This document shows, one piece after another, positions 58,901 to 64,000 of a stretch of 64,000 nucleotides of DNA; the stretch's first letter is position 1, and every line of letters starts with the position of its first letter. The notes under the pieces are model-generated. The model ran no database searches and was not told the DNA's origin. It worked only from the letters and a program-made list of their open reading frames with translations. Made by a program: the position numbers and the translations under genes. This DNA is from Coffea arabica (taxonomy: Eukaryota > Streptophyta > Magnoliopsida > Gentianales > Rubiaceae), in contig NC_092322.1 of NCBI RefSeq assembly GCF_036785885.1, forward strand, positions 14,840,466-14,904,465, read 5' to 3'.

Positions 58901-60659
58901 CTGGGAATCCTTGTTTCCTGAGTGGATTGATGAAGAACAAGAAGATGAACTTCCCAGTTGCCCTTCTTTACCGAAGATCAAAGTGCCTGAAAAGCGGCTT
59001 GATCTTATTGCTGTTAAGCTTCCTTGCAAAAATGATGGTAATTGGTCAAGAGATGTTGCTAGGCTACATTTGCAGCTAGAAGCTGCCAATTTAGCTGCTG
59101 CTTCCAAAGGCAATTACCCTGTTAACTTGCTGTTTGTTACCCAATGTTTTCCAATACCAAATCTATTTCCTTGCAAGGAGCTTGTTGCACGGGAAGGTAA
59201 TGCATGGTTGTACAAGCCAAACTTGAATGTAATCAGAGAAAAACTTCAGCTCCCAATCGGATCTTGTGAGCTTGCTCTACCTCATGGCAATTATGGTGAG
59301 TAAAATCCTCCTAAAAAGTCATTTTAAACTAGAAGTCCTAAACAAGATATTGCTGGATCACTGTTTTGTCCATCTTTACCAGTGTGGATAACAAAAATAA
59401 ATTTAGGAAAACTAATGACTTATATATTTCAGTCTGTATCCACAGGGATGATAAAGGAAGAATATTCTTGAATTAAGTTAGATCATAGTTGTTGTGAGAT
59501 GGTAATTGGTTTTACATTTTTCTATTGTGATAAAACTCAGGATCACATACTTCATCTTTATCTAATTTCTTGAAAGATTTTCAAGGAGATACCAAGTTTC
59601 TTACAAGAATCTACTGTTAACATTGAAACAGAACGAGACAATGCAGTCAAAAAGCCCCGAGAAGCTTATGCTACAGTCCTTCATTCAGCTCATGTCTATG
59701 TTTGTGGAGCAATTGCTGCGGCACAAAGTATTCGCATGGCAGGGTCTACCAGGGATCTTGTTATACTTGTTGATGACACCATTAGCGAGTACCACAGAAG
59801 TGGACTTGAAGTTGCAGGATGGAAAATCCGAACAATACAGAGAATAAGAAATCCCAAAGCTGAGAAAGATGCGTACAATGAATGGAACTATAGCAAGTTC
59901 AGACTATGGCAACTGACAGACTTTGATAAGATCATATTCATTGATGCTGATCTTCTCATACTTAGGAACATTGATTTCCTATTCAAAATGCCACAGATCT
60001 CAGCAACAGGCAACAATGGCACACTTTTCAACTCTGGAGTTATGGTGATAGAGCCATCAAACTGCACATTCCATCTGTTGATGGAACATATAAATGAGAT
60101 TGAATCATATAATGGCGGAGACCAGGGCTACTTGAACGAAATATTTACGTGGTGGCACCGGATTCCAAAGCACATGAACTTCTTGAAACATTTTTGGATT
60201 GGTGATGATGAAGCAGTGAAACAGAAGAAAATTCGTCTATTTGGAGCTGAGCCACCAATTCTTTATGTCCTTCACTATTTAGGATATAAACCATGGTTGT
60301 GCTACCGCGACTATGATTGCAACTGGAATGTTGACATATTACAAGAGTTCGCGACTGATGTTGGTCACAGAAGCTGGTGGAAAGTGCACGATGCAATGCC
60401 AGAGCGATTGCAGGACTTCTGTCTATTGAGTTCAAGACAGAAAGCACAGTTGGAGTGGGACAGAAGACAAGCTGAAAAAGCAAATTATACAGATGGTCAT
60501 TGGAAATTGAGAATCGAAGATCCTCGCTCTAAGAAGTGCATTGACAGGTTATGCAACTGGAAGAGCATGTTGCGCCACTGGGGGGAGAAGAATTGGACGG
60601 ATGATCCGCATTTCTACCCTACACCACCATCCATTACCACAGCATCTCTTTCCAGTTAG
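55988..60659 (+). CDS. GUX-type xylan alpha-glucuronosyltransferase (GT8)
   Basis: Coding exons are 55988-56010, 57903-58112, 58685-59295 and 59608-60659, in frame, 631 residues; the Arabidopsis GUX1 type is about 650. GUX enzymes add glucuronic acid from UDP-GlcA to the xylan backbone in the Golgi. Features in order: a basic N-terminus (KRRLHKIRVK), one membrane anchor at about 45-62 (LKLILFFILLGTLLKIIF), and SRWIWGGVDPRY shared with GUX1. These are followed by PEWIDEEQEDELPSCP, LDLIAVKLPC and WSRDVARLHLQLEAANLAAA, then the GT8 core. That core has the manganese-binding DAD at about 394-396 (FIDADLL), GGDQGYLNE at about 451-459 and LHYLGYKPWLC at about 503-513. The first donor (CGCT|GTCAGT) and the fourth acceptor (ACAAG|AATC) were chosen for frame and are the least certain splice sites. 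It is closer to GUX1/GUX3 than to GUX2. Confidence 0.93.
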
Positions 60660-61084
60660 TGATAATACAATTTTACAACTTTCAAACCGTTCATAAATTT
60701 TTTCCACTACAATAAGATGCTACAAGTTACCTTTTTTTTTCAATCAGTTTTTGGTTCTTGTCTTTTCAATGTCCAATCTGAGAGTATGCAATAGCTATTC
60801 TTCTTCAATTGCAGCTCCTATTCATTGTCCAACAATTTAGGAAGGGAATTAGTCATTTTTCCCTCACAATTTCTCATTTCACAATGTCAGTCCTATAAAT
60901 GGTACCCCTTTTATGTTCCTCGGATAGTTTGAACCTTTAAGGCATAATCTCCCAATGCTATACTCTTACTAGAAGGACAATAAGTCTGCTTATATTGGAG
61001 CTAGTAATAACTCACAAGCTTTGCACGTGGATATATTTTTCCAAGATATAAATCCTTTGATATATTAAATTTTTCTGCAAAACT
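60660..61084. other. 3' UTR of the GUX-type gene
   Basis: Downstream of the TAG at 60657-60659. No other feature is seen. Confidence 0.4.
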
Positions 61085-61390
61085 TTGATTATTGGCATAA
61101 TATAAACGAAGAAACTGTATAATGAACAAAATTAAGTAATTGATAATTGTACAAAATGATTGTTGTGTACAAAGCGATTAAAAGTTTATTGTGTATTCTA
61201 CAGTTATATAACTCTGAAGATCGAAGATTATCATATTTAAACTAAATTGTTATAATATTGACTAAGCAACCGTATGACAAACAAAATTAAACAATTGCTA
61301 GTTGTAGAAAATGTTTATTATAAACAAATCAATTAAAAGTTTATTGAACTCTGAAAATGGAAGATTATCATATCTAAATTAAGTTATTGC
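61085..61390. repeat. Diverged tandem repeat, two units of about 150 bases
   Basis: Two units, about 61085-61245 and 61246-61390, share ACAAAATTAA, ATTAAAAGTTTATTG and GAAGATTATCATAT. The second lacks about 20 bases present in the first (around TATTCTACAGTTATATAA). Confidence 0.7.
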
Positions 61391-62176
61391 ATATTTTACC
61401 TTGACTGTGACAGTAAACAGAGAAAATTTTCTATGTTGTGTCAAAAAAGTGTATATAACAAAACCTGAGCAAAATACATTCTAAAACTTTTGTCTACTTA
61501 TTAATTGTCTCATTACCTGTTTATAACTTTTATCTTCTTATTAATTGTGATTTTCTTCTAAACCAATATGTATATAGTTAGCTTTAATTATCACGCATAA
61601 GAATATAATAATTGAAGATAATTTTAACACATACAATAATTCGAGATGAAGAAAATGATTGGTGAATATAGTTGTAAGTGGGCAGTTTTTAATTTTAATT
61701 ACCAACATTTTTTAGATGTAATTTATTGAAACTTTTTATTTTTCTTACTAGTGTCATGATTGAAATGCAAAAACTCTAATTAAAAGACATGAGGGTAATT
61801 TAAACATAATAAAAACTAAGATCAAAATATGCTTATACTTATGCATAAAAAAAATATGTTTATACTTACACTCTATATTACCAAAACTCATTATACTTTT
61901 TGTATAGTAATGATAATGAAATAATCAGTAGATTTGGACAATTACCCTACAATGATACATCCTTATGAAACATTCTTGACGAACCTCTAATTTCAGATTT
62001 ATCAATGGAAGAAGACTTCATGATTAAGCAAATGTTTGATTGGTCTGGTACATCATACCATTAATGTCCGAGATAAAATGAAATTGGTTGACAGAAAAAA
62101 AAAAAACCACTGCCTCAATTTGGTAGTGCATCTCTTCAACAAATAAAATACAGAAAAGAAAGCATGGTTGTATAAA
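61391..62176. other. Intergenic, nothing recognised
   Basis: AT-rich with no supported gene. Short open frames only. Confidence 0.4.
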
Positions 62177-62564
62177 GGGTAAATTACTCATGACCCCCTG
62201 TAGTTTCACTTATTGCCATATGATCCCTCTAATATTTCGAAATCCACTTCACGCCATAATTTCATGTAAAGTGGAAACTCAAAAGAAAATAACCTATGTA
62301 ATGTCGATAGTTAAAGTACTAGTACTGCCCTTAGTTAAATACTAAATCAAACAACATCCTAGTCATCTTGCATAAAAGTATAGGAAAATTATGTGAAAAA
62401 TTACAAAAACTACAAAAGAGTGTTCAATTACCATAACCGATCATGAATTCTGTCCATTTTCTATTTTACATAAAATTATATGGGAGTTACATGGCTATCT
62501 TGAAGCCTTAGGTAGATCATCTGGTATTATGCAAAACCACAGGACAGTTATATGTAATTTACCC
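62177..62564. mobile_element. 388-bp MULE-like MITE
   Basis: The ends GGGTAAATTACTCATGACCC (left) and GGGTAAATTACATATAAC (right, - strand) are inverted. The flanks TTGTATAAA (62168-62176) and TTGTACAAC (62565-62573) match at 7 of 9. It is the same family as 20539-21007: both have a CATGTAAAGTGGAAA/ATGCAAAGTGAAAA-type block and a CCTATGTAATG/TCTATGTAACG block. Confidence 0.8.
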
Positions 62565-63315
62565 TTGTACAACTTGTGAGAGCAGCAAGTTATGAGAATA
62601 ATTTAGAAGCCTTCAAGCAGTCCAAGTCGGATCCAAGAAAATAATAGGTTTATTCCTAGTTGAATGGTTCTTCAGTTACTGGTCCTACACGACATTATAC
62701 TCTTCTTGTCTCCACGCATTTTCAATAAAGGTTACTAGAGAAGTTTTGGATTCAGATGTTCTCTACATTCCGGAAGTCAAGCATACATGACCTGTTTCAC
62801 TCAAGAACACTGTGTTGGCTTATTGTTGTGACTTGTGATCAATTAGAAATCATCTAGTTGTAACTTTGTTACAAACAGTTATTTCCAAAAAAAAAAAAAA
62901 ACTGGCTATTTGTATATATAGAAATATTTGGAAAAGATGAAATTGAGTGTGTTTAGCAACCGAATTTGTCACAAAACGAATGTAATTATTATGAAAATTT
63001 CTTAACTTTTCCCCAACTTTACTTCATATAAACCACCTACAAGTATAACTAGTTGGATTGCTCCTTGAAACAAGGCCTGAATATGCAAAAATGGTGAACC
63101 GGAATTATGATTTAAGACTATAAATTTATTCAGTTTCTCACTGTATGATCTGTAGCAGCACTGTTATATCACTTTCCTCGGTAGGAAATGCGCAGTCAAT
63201 AAGCATGACAATCCAGAACCTGATGCTATTTTTGGACTGTGTTTGTGATTCAGTTAGCATATCATTTCATAGCTGCTTCTTTAAACAGGATAAACATGCA
63301 GAGTTCAAATGATAG

Positions 63316-63501
63316 TTGAATTCTATTAGGAAATGTTGCCTGAAAATTCTGAAAGCCAAAACAACTGCAGAGAAGAGTACTGATAGTGATGAGAATTCTT
63401 CCTGCATTGACGTGAAGAGGTCCATGAGAACCGTATCAGACACATGCCTAAAGCAATTTTTAGAAAGCGATCAAGATATGGAATTGACTAAAATGATTTA
63501 A
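63316..63501 (+). other. Possible orphan coding exon, unknown protein
   Basis: An open frame begins before 63316 and ends at TAA (63499-63501). The residues KAKTTAEKSTDSDENSS and KRSMRTVSDTCLKQFLESD have a natural-looking, polar composition and the DNA is less AT-rich than its surroundings. The preceding bases CTATTAG could be a splice acceptor. I do not recognise the family and cannot find other exons. It may be a relic or the last exon of a small gene. Confidence 0.3.
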
Positions 63502-63734
63502 TTACAGTGAACAATTATGGAAGTTCATAATGATGTATGCATATTGCAGAACATGTGAGAAACATGTTTAACCAAAAAAATGCTGAGATATGGTATTAAT
63601 CAGGAAAACAGCATTTTTTTTTCCCTTAGTAGGGTGGGCTATTTCAGCAAAAAAGTTGTCATGGAACCATATCTGCAACTATGTAAATTCTTCTTGAAAT
63701 ATCTATCAACTATGGAAACAAACTATAGAGTTCC

Positions 63735-64000
63735 TGTTGAAGATATGTGATCTGATATTATGGAAAGATTTGATATTGTAAATATTAGGAAAGATTTGAT
63801 TATAGTATCATGTATTAATTAGGTATCATATGATTATAGTATCATATATTAATTAGGTAGTAGATTGATTTAGATTAGCATGATTTTAGGATCTAAATTA
63901 GGTTATACCTTGTGTATATATATTTGTATATTGTGTAGTCCAAAGGTATGAAGAAGAGTATTTTCTCTCCCCTTTTTCTTAGTTTACAGTTCCAAAGCAA
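63735..64000 (+). mobile_element. Start of a copia-type LTR, runs off the window
   Basis: It begins TGTTGAAGATATGTGATC and continues with repeated AAGATTTGATTATAGTATCAT words and a TATATATATTTGTATATTG stretch ahead of a TCTCTCCCC run. This is the usual layout of short copia LTRs with a TATA region near the transcription start. The other end lies outside the window, so the type and completeness are open. Confidence 0.5.

Noticed and set aside
58859..60483. - strand open frames opposite the GUX-type exons
   Set aside because: They are reverse-strand shadows of conserved coding exons.

Overview
This is nuclear DNA of a flowering plant, almost certainly a eudicot. It is AT-rich, its genes have GT-AG introns, and it is crowded with plant transposable elements (MULE-type MITEs, hAT MITEs, gypsy LTR elements, solo LTRs, a TRIM-like element, a SINE-like insertion). 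The UDP-glycosyltransferase remnants resemble the UGT94-type sugar-branching enzymes known from asterids, including Rubiaceae. An asterid host is therefore likely, but the species cannot be fixed from the sequence alone.

Three apparently functional genes were found, all on the + strand. (1) A DUF506 (PDDEXK-like) gene with three exons lies at 6084-7349 (272 aa). (2) The nuclear gene for mitochondrial ribosomal protein bL17 lies at 42725-48545, with six exons, 160 aa and one 4-kb intron. (3) A GT8 glucuronosyltransferase gene of the GUX type (xylan side-chain addition in the Golgi) lies at 55988-60659, with four coding exons, 631 aa and a likely intron in its 5' UTR.

From 7.8 to 40.6 kb there is a tandem cluster of three UGT94-like genes, all on the - strand and all broken, each in a different way. 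Copy 1 (7862-9240) is nearly full length but has two small frameshifts. Copy 2 (17680-20216) carries a TRIM-like element, a SINE-like insertion next to plastid-like DNA, and frameshifts. Copy 3 (26724-27416) keeps only its C-terminal half; the rest was replaced by a gypsy element whose other end joins UGT 5' flanking DNA. The flanks of copies 1 and 3 are a segmental duplication (about 9.24-13.58 kb against 34.36-40.61 kb). Each flank serves as an empty site for insertions in the other, so the relative timing of the insertions can be read. A potato-inhibitor-I-like fragment (14386-14674) lies between copies 1 and 2, with a MULE at its edge.

Transposons dominate the rest. Many have target-site duplications that can be read by eye: 9 bp for MULE-like elements, 8 bp for hAT elements, and 5 bp for two solo LTRs (4423 bp and 2496 bp). 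The region from 49.9 to 51.2 kb holds a young inverted duplication (about 190-bp arms) that could form a hairpin transcript.

The three intact genes show no operon-like or cluster logic and are ordinary, independently expressed plant genes. I found no convincing new biological system. The most informative content is the decay history of the UGT cluster and several unusual insertion structures.
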